Below, piece after piece: positions 1-5,378 of a DNA stretch of 5,378 bases (positions are counted from its first letter, which is position 1; the number at the start of each line of letters is the position of its first letter). The position numbers and the translations under genes are program-made. Location: the NCBI GenBank assembly GCA_945949035.1, contig CAMFDH010000111.1, positions 1 through 5,378 on the forward strand, in the 5' to 3' direction. The stretch is from an uncultured Actinomyces sp. Lineage in GTDB: Bacteria > Actinomycetota > Actinomycetes > Actinomycetales > Actinomycetaceae. Under the pieces are notes generated by a model. It searched no databases and was not told the origin of the DNA. It saw only the letters and a list, made by a program, of their open reading frames with translations.

Positions 1-588
1 ATGACCAACCCAACTCAGGGCCCGCAGCCCCAAGAGAGCCACACTGAGCAGCTTCCCCGCACAGAGGCCCCCACGCAGTTCTTCAACAACCCCTACGGAC
101 CGAACGCAACCATGCCCCCGGTTACCAAGGTCTTCGTGGCTCCGGATGGAAGTCGGATCTCCATGCAGGACCTTCCGCTGGGGGGACCGAGGGTTCCCAC
201 CACGCCTGCCCCGCACGGCGGTGCCCCCGCCGGAATGCCGTTTGCTGCCCCCACGCCGCACCCCGAGGCTCCGGCACCCGATTTCTCCGCCGCAGCCGGG
301 TACTACGGCGCTCCCATGTATGCCCGCGCTGAGCCAGGGCCTGCCCCAATCAGCGTGGGAATGCTGGTGTGGGGTGTCATTCTGATGATTCTCGGCCTGA
401 TGGTTGTCTTCAGTCCCATCACCGGGGCCGGCGGTTTCCAGGCCCTGATCATCCTGCTGTTCGCGGGAGCCGGTATCGCCTTCCTAGTGCTGGCCTACCT
501 GACCTCGCAGAAGAAGGGTCCCTTCGCTGAGAACACTGAAATGGGGTCGGCACCGTATACGGCACCAACCCCAGATCAAGGTCACTAG
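1..588 (+). CDS. Proline-rich protein with two C-terminal membrane segments, function unknown
   Basis: I do not recognise this 195-residue protein as a named family. Residues 1-116 are low-complexity and likely disordered, with 26 prolines plus many Ala, Gly and Thr; a short less repetitive patch at about 41-60 (VTKVFVAPDGSRISMQDLPL) could be a small conserved motif. Two hydrophobic segments follow at about 117-139 and 146-168, separated by a short Gly-rich turn, then a QKK basic patch and a polar tail. The basic patch after the second segment suggests that both termini face the cytoplasm, so this would be a hairpin-type inner-membrane protein with a long cytoplasmic Pro-rich arm. There is no signal peptide, lipobox or catalytic motif. 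The ATG is the first base of the window, so its ribosome binding site cannot be seen and a longer upstream reading frame cannot be excluded. It converges on metG with a 9-bp gap. That it is a real gene is fairly sure, from its clean codon bias and membrane architecture; its function is open. Confidence 0.75.
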   Translation: MTNPTQGPQPQESHTEQLPRTEAPTQFFNNPYGPNATMPPVTKVFVAPDGSRISMQDLPLGGPRVPTTPAPHGGAPAGMPFAAPTPHPEAPAPDFSAAAGYYGAPMYARAEPGPAPISVGMLVWGVILMILGLMVVFSPITGAGGFQALIILLFAGAGIAFLVLAYLTSQKKGPFAENTEMGSAPYTAPTPDQGH

Positions 589-597
589 GACAGCGGA

Positions 598-2460
598 CTA
601 GAGGTCCCTGTACCTCTCAAGCTCTTCCTCAACGATGCTGGGATCCAGCTTCGTGAACACCGGGGCGGGTTTGGCAATGGGGGTTCCCACAGGAACCTCT
701 CGCCTCTCCCACCTCGGTGTTTCGCTGTAATCACCGGTGATCACCGGGTAGCTACCCGGGGTCACCTCAAGGACCGAGTCCGGGTTGTCGTCCTGAGCGG
801 TTCCGGGAGCTTCGGCAAGCAGCGCCTCCCCCTCGGCCCCCTCTTCGGAAACCCACACCAGCTTCGGCATCGGAGCTAGCTTCCCTTCCCCACCCATGAC
901 CTTGTCGACCGCGTTTGCCGAATGCGGCAGGAACGGGGCCAGCATGGTGTTGAGGTCGGAGACGCTCTGAGCCAGAACCCAGAGGACCGTCCGCAAGCGC
1001 GGCTCCTCTTCCTCAGACTTCAGCTTGAACGGCACGGTATCCGTGATGTAACGGTTCACCTCACCGACCAGGCGCATCACAGCTGCAATCGCAGCCTTCT
1101 GGTGGTGTCCCTCAATCAAGCCACCCACCTCCGTGAATCCACTGGCGAGGGCGTCGAGCAGTTCGGTGTCGATCTGCTGCAGCTCTGCCGGCTCTGGAAC
1201 CTCTCCGAACCTCTTGTGGATCATGGTTGCGGTGCGGTTGACCAGGTTGCCCCAACCTGCGACCAGTTCGTTGTTGGTGCGCCTCAGGAACTCTTCCCAG
1301 GTGAAGTCAGCATCCGAAGTTTCCGGGCCCGCAGCGCTGATGAAGTAGCGCAGCGCGTCCGGCTGGTAGCGGGCCAGCATGTCCCGCACGTAGATCACGA
1401 TGCCACGGGAGGTGGCAAACTTCCGTCCCTCCATGGTGAGGAACTCAGAGGAAACGACCTCGGTCGGCAGGTTCAGCTTGCCCAGTGGGCCCGGCTCTCC
1501 CCCCAGTGCGCCCTCACCGTTGTAGCCCAGCAGTTCCGCGGGCCAGATCTGAGCGTGGAAGACGATGTTGTCCTTGCCCATGAAGTAGTAGGTCAGCGCC
1601 TCCGGGTCGTTCCACCACTTCCGCCATGCCTCAGGGTCCCCGGTTCGCCTAGCCCACTCGATTGAAGCCGACAGGTAGCCCACCACGGCATCGAACCAGA
1701 CATAGAGGCGTTTGGTGGGCTGGTCTTCCCAACCGGGAACCGGAATGCCCCAGTCGATATCGCGGGTCATGGCGCGGGGGCGAACCTCTTCGAGGAAGTT
1801 CTTGGCAAAGCGGATGACATTGGGACGCCATCCCGCGGCCTCACGACCATCAAGCCACTCGGTGAGCGCACCGGCCAGTTCCGGCAGGTTCAGGAAGTAG
1901 TGCGTTGTCTCTACAAACTTCGGCGTTTCCCCATTAATTGAGGAACGCGGGTCGATCAGGTCGATGGGATCGAGCTGATTGCCACAGTTGTCGCACTGAT
2001 CACCACGGGCCCCCGCGGCGCCACAGAGGGGGCATGTGCCCTCAATGTAGCGGTCAGGCAGGGTGCGCCCAGTCGAGGGCGAGATAGCTGCCTGCGCCGT
2101 CTGCTCCAGCATGTAGCCGTTGTCACGCACCACTTCAAACATGGCCCGGGTGACGGCGTGGTGGTTAGCTGTCGTCGTCCTCGTAAACAAGTCGTAGGAC
2201 AGACCCAGGTTCACCAGGTCCTCAGCGATGATCAGGTTGTTCTCATCTGCCAGTTGACGTGGGGTTTTCCCCTGCTTTTCGGCCTCAACAAGAATCGGGG
2301 TTCCGTGTTCATCGGTACCCGAAACCATGAGGACGTCGTGGCCCGCCATTCGTGCGTAGCGGGAGAAAACATCCGAGGGAACGCCGAAGCCAGCAACGTG
2401 CCCGATATGGCGGGGTCCGTTGGCGTACGGCCATGCAACTGCAGAAAGAATATGGCTCAT
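598..2460 (-). CDS. metG: Methionyl-tRNA synthetase (MetRS, class I)
   Basis: Charges tRNA-Met, initiator and elongator, with methionine using ATP, in the cytoplasm. Numbered from the ATG at 2460 the protein has 620 residues. The Rossmann catalytic domain opens with the HIGH signature (residues 18-21, in [11 protein letters not shown]), followed by GTDEHGTP. The inserted zinc-knuckle domain has CPLC (Cys143, Cys146) and CDNC (Cys156, Cys159), a four-cysteine zinc site. WGIPVPGW and [10 protein letters not shown] belong to the catalytic core. The KMSKS loop is the variant KFATS (347-351). The alpha-helical anticodon-binding domain starts near [14 protein letters not shown]. The C-terminus ends in [20 protein letters not shown] with no appended EMAP-like tRNA-binding domain, which fits the shorter actinobacterial form. 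A GTG two codons upstream (2466) would add Met-Gly; I prefer the ATG because [15 protein letters not shown] matches the usual start of the family and because a -10-like hexamer lies exactly where a leaderless transcript would begin at this ATG. It is divergent from the nicotinamidase gene and convergent with the membrane-protein gene. Confidence 0.97.
   Translation of the reverse strand: MSHILSAVAWPYANGPRHIGHVAGFGVPSDVFSRYARMAGHDVLMVSGTDEHGTPILVEAEKQGKTPRQLADENNLIIAEDLVNLGLSYDLFTRTTTANHHAVTRAMFEVVRDNGYMLEQTAQAAISPSTGRTLPDRYIEGTCPLCGAAGARGDQCDNCGNQLDPIDLIDPRSSINGETPKFVETTHYFLNLPELAGALTEWLDGREAAGWRPNVIRFAKNFLEEVRPRAMTRDIDWGIPVPGWEDQPTKRLYVWFDAVVGYLSASIEWARRTGDPEAWRKWWNDPEALTYYFMGKDNIVFHAQIWPAELLGYNGEGALGGEPGPLGKLNLPTEVVSSEFLTMEGRKFATSRGIVIYVRDMLARYQPDALRYFISAAGPETSDADFTWEEFLRRTNNELVAGWGNLVNRTATMIHKRFGEVPEPAELQQIDTELLDALASGFTEVGGLIEGHHQKAAIAAVMRLVGEVNRYITDTVPFKLKSEEEEPRLRTVLWVLAQSVSDLNTMLAPFLPHSANAVDKVMGGEGKLAPMPKLVWVSEEGAEGEALLAEAPGTAQDDNPDSVLEVTPGSYPVITGDYSETPRWERREVPVGTPIAKPAPVFTKLDPSIVEEELERYRDL
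731..766. repeat. Cluster of overlapping perfect palindromes inside the 3' part of metG
   Basis: Three perfect palindromes follow one another: TCACCGGTGA (731-740), GGTGATCACC (736-745) and CCGGGTAGCTACCCGG (744-759). GGTGA (736-740) can also pair with TCACC (762-766) around the 16-bp palindrome, giving a larger imperfect hairpin. It lies within codons for the C-terminal tail of MetRS, about 130-170 bases from the metG stop and 143-178 bases past the stop of the + strand gene. No T-run follows on either strand, so it is not a canonical intrinsic terminator. Confidence 0.6.
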
Positions 2461-2495
2461 GCCCACAGCCTAGTTGCGTCTGTCGCGCCAAGAAA
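2461..2495 (-). promoter_or_regulatory. Candidate metG promoter, leaderless type
   Basis: Read on the minus strand, a TAGGCT hexamer (2467-2472) of the TAnnnT type is followed by six bases (GTGGGC) and then the metG ATG. Normal -10 to start-site spacing would put transcription initiation on or next to the A of that ATG. No Shine-Dalgarno-like purine run lies 5-10 bases upstream of the ATG. The -35 side is weak: TTTCTT at 2490-2495 with a 17-base spacer is the best I see. Another -10-like hexamer, TAGACT, at 2505-2510 would give a leader of about 40 bases. This is a prediction from sequence only. Confidence 0.4.
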
Positions 2496-2515
2496 ACAAA
2501 GATGAGTCTAGGCTG
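2466..2515. repeat. 8-bp inverted repeat in the metG/nicotinamidase divergent promoter region
   Basis: CAGCCTAG at 2466-2473 and CTAGGCTG at 2508-2515 are perfect inverted copies separated by 34 bp. Each arm contains a TAGGCT hexamer, one reading towards metG and one towards the nicotinamidase gene, so the repeat may be two opposed -10 elements, a spaced operator, or chance. The loop is A-rich in its middle (AAGAAAACAAAG, 2490-2501). Confidence 0.4.
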
Positions 2516-2536
2516 AGGACTGAGCTGTACCGAACT

Positions 2537-2542
2537 TATTGT
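2537..2542 (+). promoter_or_regulatory. Candidate -10 element of the nicotinamidase gene
   Basis: TATTGT matches the -10 consensus at four of six positions and lies 22 bases before the ATG at 2565, which would give a short leader of about 16 bases that still includes the ribosome binding site. No good -35 is visible at 16-18 bases upstream (TGAGGA at 2514-2519 is poor). TAGGCT at 2509-2514 is the alternative -10, with a leader of about 45 bases. Weak evidence. Confidence 0.25.
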
Positions 2543-2553
2543 GGAAACCGTTT

Positions 2554-2559
2554 GGAGGA
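2554..2559 (+). promoter_or_regulatory. Ribosome binding site deciding the nicotinamidase start
   Basis: GGAGGA lies five bases before the ATG at 2565. It supports that start over the in-frame GTG at 2541, which would add eight residues that do not look like family sequence and would place the ribosome binding site inside the coding region. Confidence 0.85.
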
Positions 2560-2564
2560 CTTCC

Positions 2565-3137
2565 ATGACCCGCGCTCTGATAATCGTCGATGTTCAACCG
2601 ACGTTCTGTGAGGGTGGAGCACTAGGCATCGAAGGCGGCAATGACTGCGCCAAGAGAATCGCCAAGTATGCCCTGAGACATGAGGACGACTACGACGTCA
2701 TTATCACCACCCAAGACTGGCACATCGACCCGGGTGATCACTTCTCCGATAACCCCGACTTCATTGACACCTGGCCCCCACACGGGGTGGCCGATACCAC
2801 CGAGGCCGAGCTGCACCAGGTCCTCGAACCCGTTTCCATCGACTACCACCTGAAGAAGGGCCAGTATGAGGCCGCCTACTCGGGTCTTGAAGCAAAGTGC
2901 CCCAGCGGGCAAACCATGGAGGATGTCCTGATTGACGAGGGCGTCAGCGAAGTGGATATTGTCGGCCTCGCCCTGTCCCACTGCGTCAAGGAAACCGCCC
3001 TGGATGCGGCACGCCTGCGCTTCCTCGACCGGGTGCGAGTCCTGGTTGACCTGACCGAACCGGTTTCACCTGAGCAGGGCGAAGCAGCCCTGGAAGAACT
3101 GGCCAAGACCCGCGTCAAGCTGGTACACAGCCACTAG
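2565..3137 (+). CDS. pncA: Nicotinamidase / isochorismatase-family cysteine hydrolase
   Basis: Probably converts nicotinamide to nicotinic acid and ammonia in the NAD salvage pathway, in the cytoplasm. The 190-residue protein starts with the family beta-strand ALIIVDVQPTF carrying catalytic Asp9. The metal site typical of PncA is complete in order: Asp51 and His53 in TTQDWHIDPGDHF, His59, and His73 in WPPHGV. The catalytic Lys is Lys98 in KKGQYEAAYSGLEA and the nucleophile is Cys140 in LALSHCVKETALDAAR. The Asp-Lys-Cys triad together with the Asp-His-His-His metal ligands favours nicotinamidase over isochorismatase or other family members; substrate still rests on homology. The length fits the family (about 180-215). 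It has its own promoter region divergent from metG and no downstream gene on the same strand; its stop codon overlaps that of rsmI on the other strand. Confidence 0.88.
   Translation: MTRALIIVDVQPTFCEGGALGIEGGNDCAKRIAKYALRHEDDYDVIITTQDWHIDPGDHFSDNPDFIDTWPPHGVADTTEAELHQVLEPVSIDYHLKKGQYEAAYSGLEAKCPSGQTMEDVLIDEGVSEVDIVGLALSHCVKETALDAARLRFLDRVRVLVDLTEPVSPEQGEAALEELAKTRVKLVHSH
3134..3137. other. CTAG tetranucleotide forming the stop codons of both convergent genes
   Basis: The self-complementary CTAG gives TAG at 3135-3137 to the nicotinamidase gene on the + strand and TAG at 3134-3136 (minus-strand reading) to rsmI. The two coding regions therefore overlap by four bases with no intergenic DNA. 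Read directly from the sequence. Confidence 0.95.
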
Positions 3138-4015
3138 TCCTGCACCAACCGATTGCGGCCACTTCCCTGGCCCGCGGCGAGAGCCGCCTTGAACACGGCG
3201 TTGGGGCGGTGGCCGCTTCCCTCTGCCACCGTCGCGGCGGCCTCCTTAAGGCGCATTCCCTCACGCTCCGCAAGTGCCAATGCCTGCTGGGCCAGCTCTT
3301 CAATGCTGGAGTCAGCCCGCTTGGGAGCGCCCGCAATCACCAGTGTCACCTCACCCAGGACCGGGTCGGCCTCGGTGTGCACGACGAGCTCGGTGAGCGT
3401 GCCCCGGGTGACTTCCTCGTAGGTCTTGGTCAGCTCACGACACAGGGCAGCACGCCGATCACCCCCGAGGGCATCGCGCAGGGCGCGCAGGGTTTCAGCT
3501 GTCCTCCTCGGTGACTCAAAGAGGATGAAGGTGCGGGGTTCGTGGGCCAGTTCGGCCAGGTGGGCCTTAAGCTCAGAGTTCTTGCGGGGCAGAAATCCCT
3601 CAAAGACAAACCGATCTGAGGGCAGTCCCGAAACACTGAGGGCCGCAAGCGCAGCGCTTGGTCCCGGCAGGGGTGCCAGTCGGACCCCGGCCTCCGCTGC
3701 CTTGACCGAAAGGCGATAGCCCGGGTCTGAGACGGTCGGGGTGCCGGCATCGCTGACCACGAGGACGGTCTGGCCCCCCTGGGCGGCCTCAATCAGATCC
3801 GCAGCGCGTTCGTCCTCGACGTGTTCGTGGAAGGCCAGAATGCGTCCGGTGGGGGCAATCTCCATTCGGGCACACAGGTTGCGCAGCCTTCGCGTGTCTT
3901 CTGCCGCGATGACATCCGCGGAGGCTAGCAGTTCACGAAGGCGCACTGATGCGTCGTCAACGTTGCCGATGGGGGTTGCGGCCATGTAGATGATGCCGGG
4001 GGCTTGCTCACTCAT
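3134..4015 (-). CDS. rsmI: 16S rRNA (cytidine1402-2'-O)-methyltransferase RsmI
   Basis: Transfers a methyl group from S-adenosylmethionine to the 2'-hydroxyl of C1402 in 16S rRNA, tuning the ribosomal P site. The 293-residue product belongs to the tetrapyrrole-methylase (class III) fold. Visible motifs: ATPIGNVDD (13-21), AAEDTRR (37-43), VVSDAGTPTVSDPG (86-99), the PLPGPSAALAAL loop (116-126), FEGFLPRK (138-145), ESPRR (167-171) and CRELTK (192-197). The last 60 residues form the small helical C-terminal domain usual for RsmI. The ATG at 4015 puts the conserved core 12 residues from the N-terminus, a normal distance. The closest purine run, GAGG overlapping the upstream stop codon, is about 15 bases away, so initiation may depend on translation of the kinase gene that ends 17 bp upstream. 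The 3' end overlaps the nicotinamidase gene by four bases on the opposite strand. Confidence 0.95.
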   Translation of the reverse strand: MSEQAPGIIYMAATPIGNVDDASVRLRELLASADVIAAEDTRRLRNLCARMEIAPTGRILAFHEHVEDERAADLIEAAQGGQTVLVVSDAGTPTVSDPGYRLSVKAAEAGVRLAPLPGPSAALAALSVSGLPSDRFVFEGFLPRKNSELKAHLAELAHEPRTFILFESPRRTAETLRALRDALGGDRRAALCRELTKTYEEVTRGTLTELVVHTEADPVLGEVTLVIAGAPKRADSSIEELAQQALALAEREGMRLKEAAATVAEGSGHRPNAVFKAALAAGQGSGRNRLVQD

Positions 4016-4032
4016 AGCCCAAGTATGCCGCC

Positions 4033-4962
4033 TCAGAGGCTGCGGGCCGCAAGCGTCAGTGCGCCGCGCAGTCCCGAACCACCCAGTCGGTAGGGGCGCC
4101 CACTCTCTTGCAAGCGGTGACGCAGTCCCTCTCCGACCGGGTTGTCGCCAGCGGCAACGCCTCCGACGAGGACGAGCGGCTGTGCGGTGTCCGTCTGGGG
4201 AAGTGAGTCAATGGTGTCGATCAGTTCGCTGACCGCGCGATTGACAATTGAGATCGCGACTGCGTCCCCTGCTTGGAAGGCAGAGGCTATGAGTTTGGCG
4301 TAGCTGCCTATCTCTCGCGGTGCCTGACCGTAGATCTGCGCGATGACCTGGGTCCGATCGCGTCCGTGCAGGACGAGGTCGGTGAGGAGGGTCTGGGGTC
4401 CACGTCCGGAGGATCCGTCGAGGGCAGCTCGAACCACTTCGATCCCCAGCCATACCCCGGCCCCACGGTCACCCAGCAGGTAGCCGTAACCATCAGCCAG
4501 GGCAATCTGCTCCGCACCTTCGATTAGAGCCGCCACTGCGCCGGTTCCGCCGATGAGGACGGCTCCCCCTGAGGTTTGCTCCCCGGGCTCCTCGACCCAG
4601 GCGACCCCCGACCAGAAGGCGACGACGAGGTCGGACACCACCTTGCTCTCACCTGCAAGTCCACAGTCAGACCATGCCTCCCGGGTAGCTGCGAGAAGCG
4701 GCTCCGGGTTGCTGAGGAATCCCGCCAGACCTGCCACGCCGCCCACGATGCGCCCGGGGGCACTTTCGGGAGCCATCGATAGCGCCCTCTTCAGGGTCTC
4801 ACCAATCGCTTTCGGATCACCCCCTGAGTTGGGATTGATTCCGGGTCCCACGGCCTCGGCAATAACGCTGCCCTCAAGGTCGGCGATAGCGACCCGAACA
4901 GAAGTCCCCCCACCGTCTATTCCGACAATGAGGGGTCCGTCTGTAAAACTACTCTGGGTCAC
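4033..4962 (-). CDS. BadF/BadG/BcrA/BcrD-type ATPase; probable N-acetylglucosamine or N-acetylmuramic acid kinase
   Basis: ASKHA-superfamily sugar kinase of 309 residues, most like bacterial GlcNAc/MurNAc kinases that phosphorylate amino sugars recovered from peptidoglycan or chitin. The phosphate-1 loop is GIDGGGTS (14-21) with Asp16; the likely catalytic Asp is Asp111 in VVSDLVVAF; the phosphate-2 loop is LIGGTGAVAAL (136-146). DGYGYLLGDRGAGVWLG (157-173) is the hallmark of this kinase group. The adenosine-side motif is LVLVGGVA (263-270) and the C-terminus has GSGLRGALTLAA. There is no ROK-type CxCGxxGC zinc motif, so it is not a ROK glucokinase or NagK of that family. The GTG start overlaps the stop of the regulator gene in a GTGA tetranucleotide, pointing to coupled translation; the nearest AGGA is about 15 bases upstream. 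Pairing with a SIS-domain RpiR regulator supports an amino-sugar substrate. Which amino sugar is not decidable here. Confidence 0.85.
   Translation of the reverse strand: MTQSSFTDGPLIVGIDGGGTSVRVAIADLEGSVIAEAVGPGINPNSGGDPKAIGETLKRALSMAPESAPGRIVGGVAGLAGFLSNPEPLLAATREAWSDCGLAGESKVVSDLVVAFWSGVAWVEEPGEQTSGGAVLIGGTGAVAALIEGAEQIALADGYGYLLGDRGAGVWLGIEVVRAALDGSSGRGPQTLLTDLVLHGRDRTQVIAQIYGQAPREIGSYAKLIASAFQAGDAVAISIVNRAVSELIDTIDSLPQTDTAQPLVLVGGVAAGDNPVGEGLRHRLQESGRPYRLGGSGLRGALTLAARSL
4959..4962 (-). other. GTGA stop-start overlap of regulator and kinase genes
   Basis: On the minus strand GTGA contains the GTG start of the kinase and the TGA stop of the regulator. This arrangement is typical of translationally coupled genes in one operon. 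The lack of a closely spaced Shine-Dalgarno sequence upstream of the GTG fits that reading. Confidence 0.85.
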
Positions 4963-5378
4963 CGGCCGGCCCGCAGTTCCTGCAGCTGCTGGATGGCGGC
5001 ACGGGTTCCCTCAAGGGCCTCAACACTGGGCCGGAAGGTGTGCTGGGCGGTGGCAACGAAGAGGCAGTCAACCAGTGTCAGCTGAGCCAGTCGACTCCCT
5101 GTGGCACCAGCCCGGAAGTTGGTTTCCCGGGCAACGGTGAACAGGGTGTAGTCAGCCTGCTCCATGACCGGTGAGCCCGGGGTGTTGGTGATGACAACCG
5201 TGGTCGCACCAGCTTCTTTCGCCACGGCCAACCATTCGACTATTTCGACGGTGCTACCGGAGTTCGAAAAGCCAACCGCAACCATTCCCGGCTTGAGGAG
5301 TGAAGCGGAGGAAAACGCCAGGTGAGGATCTGTAAAGGCAAAGCAAATCCGTCCGATCCGGTGCAGCTTCTGCTGCAG
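4959..5378 (-). CDS. MurR/RpiR-family transcriptional regulator, SIS domain (5' end outside window)
   Basis: The reading frame stays open to the right edge of the window, so the Met codon at 5285 is internal and the true start lies beyond 5378. The 139 visible residues are a SIS sugar-phosphate-binding domain. The first 31, beginning LQQKLHRIGRICFAF, match the domain entry of RpiR-type proteins; the phosphosugar loop is GFSNSGSTVE (residues 36-45 from the edge), then AKEAGATTVVITNTPGSP, and the family signature ARETNFRAGATGSRLAQLTL followed by VDCLFVA. The N-terminal RpiR helix-turn-helix domain (about 80 residues) plus linker is expected outside the window and cannot be confirmed; a stand-alone SIS protein is less likely given the ARET..SR..Q signature. 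Regulators of this type sense phosphorylated sugars, often GlcNAc-6-P or MurNAc-6-P, which would be the product of the downstream kinase. It is the first gene of the minus-strand run seen here; the promoter is not in the window. Confidence 0.88.
   Translation of the reverse strand: MQQKLHRIGRICFAFTDPHLAFSSASLLKPGMVAVGFSNSGSTVEIVEWLAVAKEAGATTVVITNTPGSPVMEQADYTLFTVARETNFRAGATGSRLAQLTLVDCLFVATAQHTFRPSVEALEGTRAAIQQLQELRAGR

Noticed and set aside
922..1665. A 247-codon open frame on the + strand inside metG
   Set aside because: It is wholly antisense to a strongly supported metG; its translation is Arg/Gln/Val-rich with no domain signature, as expected for the complement of a GC-rich gene.
2461..2466. 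GTG start for metG two codons upstream
   Set aside because: Family proteins normally begin at the Met before [14 protein letters not shown], and the -10-like hexamer spacing fits the ATG at 2460 better.
2541..2564. Earlier GTG start for the nicotinamidase gene
   Set aside because: The extra eight residues do not resemble the family, and the strong GGAGGA would then lie within the coding region; the ATG at 2565 is well placed after it.
3174..3187. Small hairpin GCGGC-GAGA-GCCGC as a terminator after the nicotinamidase gene
   Set aside because: The stem is only 5 bp, followed by just two T's, and it lies in rsmI coding sequence; GC-rich codons explain it. The GNRA-type loop is a curiosity, not evidence.
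4962..4969. CCGGCCGG palindrome at the kinase start
   Set aside because: An 8-bp all-GC palindrome is common in DNA of this composition and is explained by the regulator's last codons (Ala-Gly-Arg).
4553..5140. A 195-codon open frame on the + strand opposite the kinase and regulator genes
   Set aside because: It lies antisense across two recognised genes and their junction, with a Pro/Ser/Arg-rich translation and no motifs; a long-frame artefact of high GC.
4959..5285. A short 108-residue protein starting at the Met codon at 5285
   Set aside because: The frame continues upstream without a stop to the window edge and encodes conserved SIS-domain residues, so this Met is internal to a longer regulator.

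Overview
The window looks like a piece of a high-GC Gram-positive (Actinomycetota) chromosome. The reasons are GC-rich third codon positions throughout, an actinobacterial-type MetRS, a MurR/RpiR-type regulator next to a BadF-type amino-sugar kinase, and a possible leaderless start with a TAnnnT -10 element. A host in or near Actinomycetales is an inference; no ribosomal RNA or other decisive marker is present.

Layout, left to right. (1) 1-588, + strand: a proline-rich protein with two membrane segments at its C-terminal side, function unknown; its ATG is the first base of the window. (2) 598-2460, - strand: metG, methionyl-tRNA synthetase, convergent with the first gene across only 9 bp. (3) 2461-2564: a 104-bp divergent promoter region holding an 8-bp inverted repeat and candidate -10 elements in both directions. 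(4) 2565-3137, + strand: a nicotinamidase/isochorismatase-family hydrolase with a complete PncA-like active site. (5) 3134-5378, - strand: a compact three-gene run, transcribed in the order SIS-domain RpiR-family regulator (5' end outside the window), BadF/BadG-type sugar kinase, then rsmI (16S rRNA 2'-O-ribose methyltransferase). The regulator and kinase overlap by 4 bp (GTGA), the kinase and rsmI are 17 bp apart, and rsmI ends tail-to-tail with the nicotinamidase gene so that one CTAG supplies both stop codons.

The genes do housekeeping jobs: tRNA charging, ribosome modification, NAD salvage and probably amino-sugar or peptidoglycan recycling. The regulator and kinase form a recognisable functional pair; rsmI appears to ride on their transcript. 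I see no tRNA, rRNA, CRISPR, insertion sequence, attachment site or canonical intrinsic terminator, and no stretch over 300 bp without a gene. I found no convincing new biological system. The points most worth checking are local: the leaderless metG start, the inverted repeat in the divergent promoter, the shared stop codons, a palindrome cluster near the 3' end of metG, and the unidentified membrane protein.
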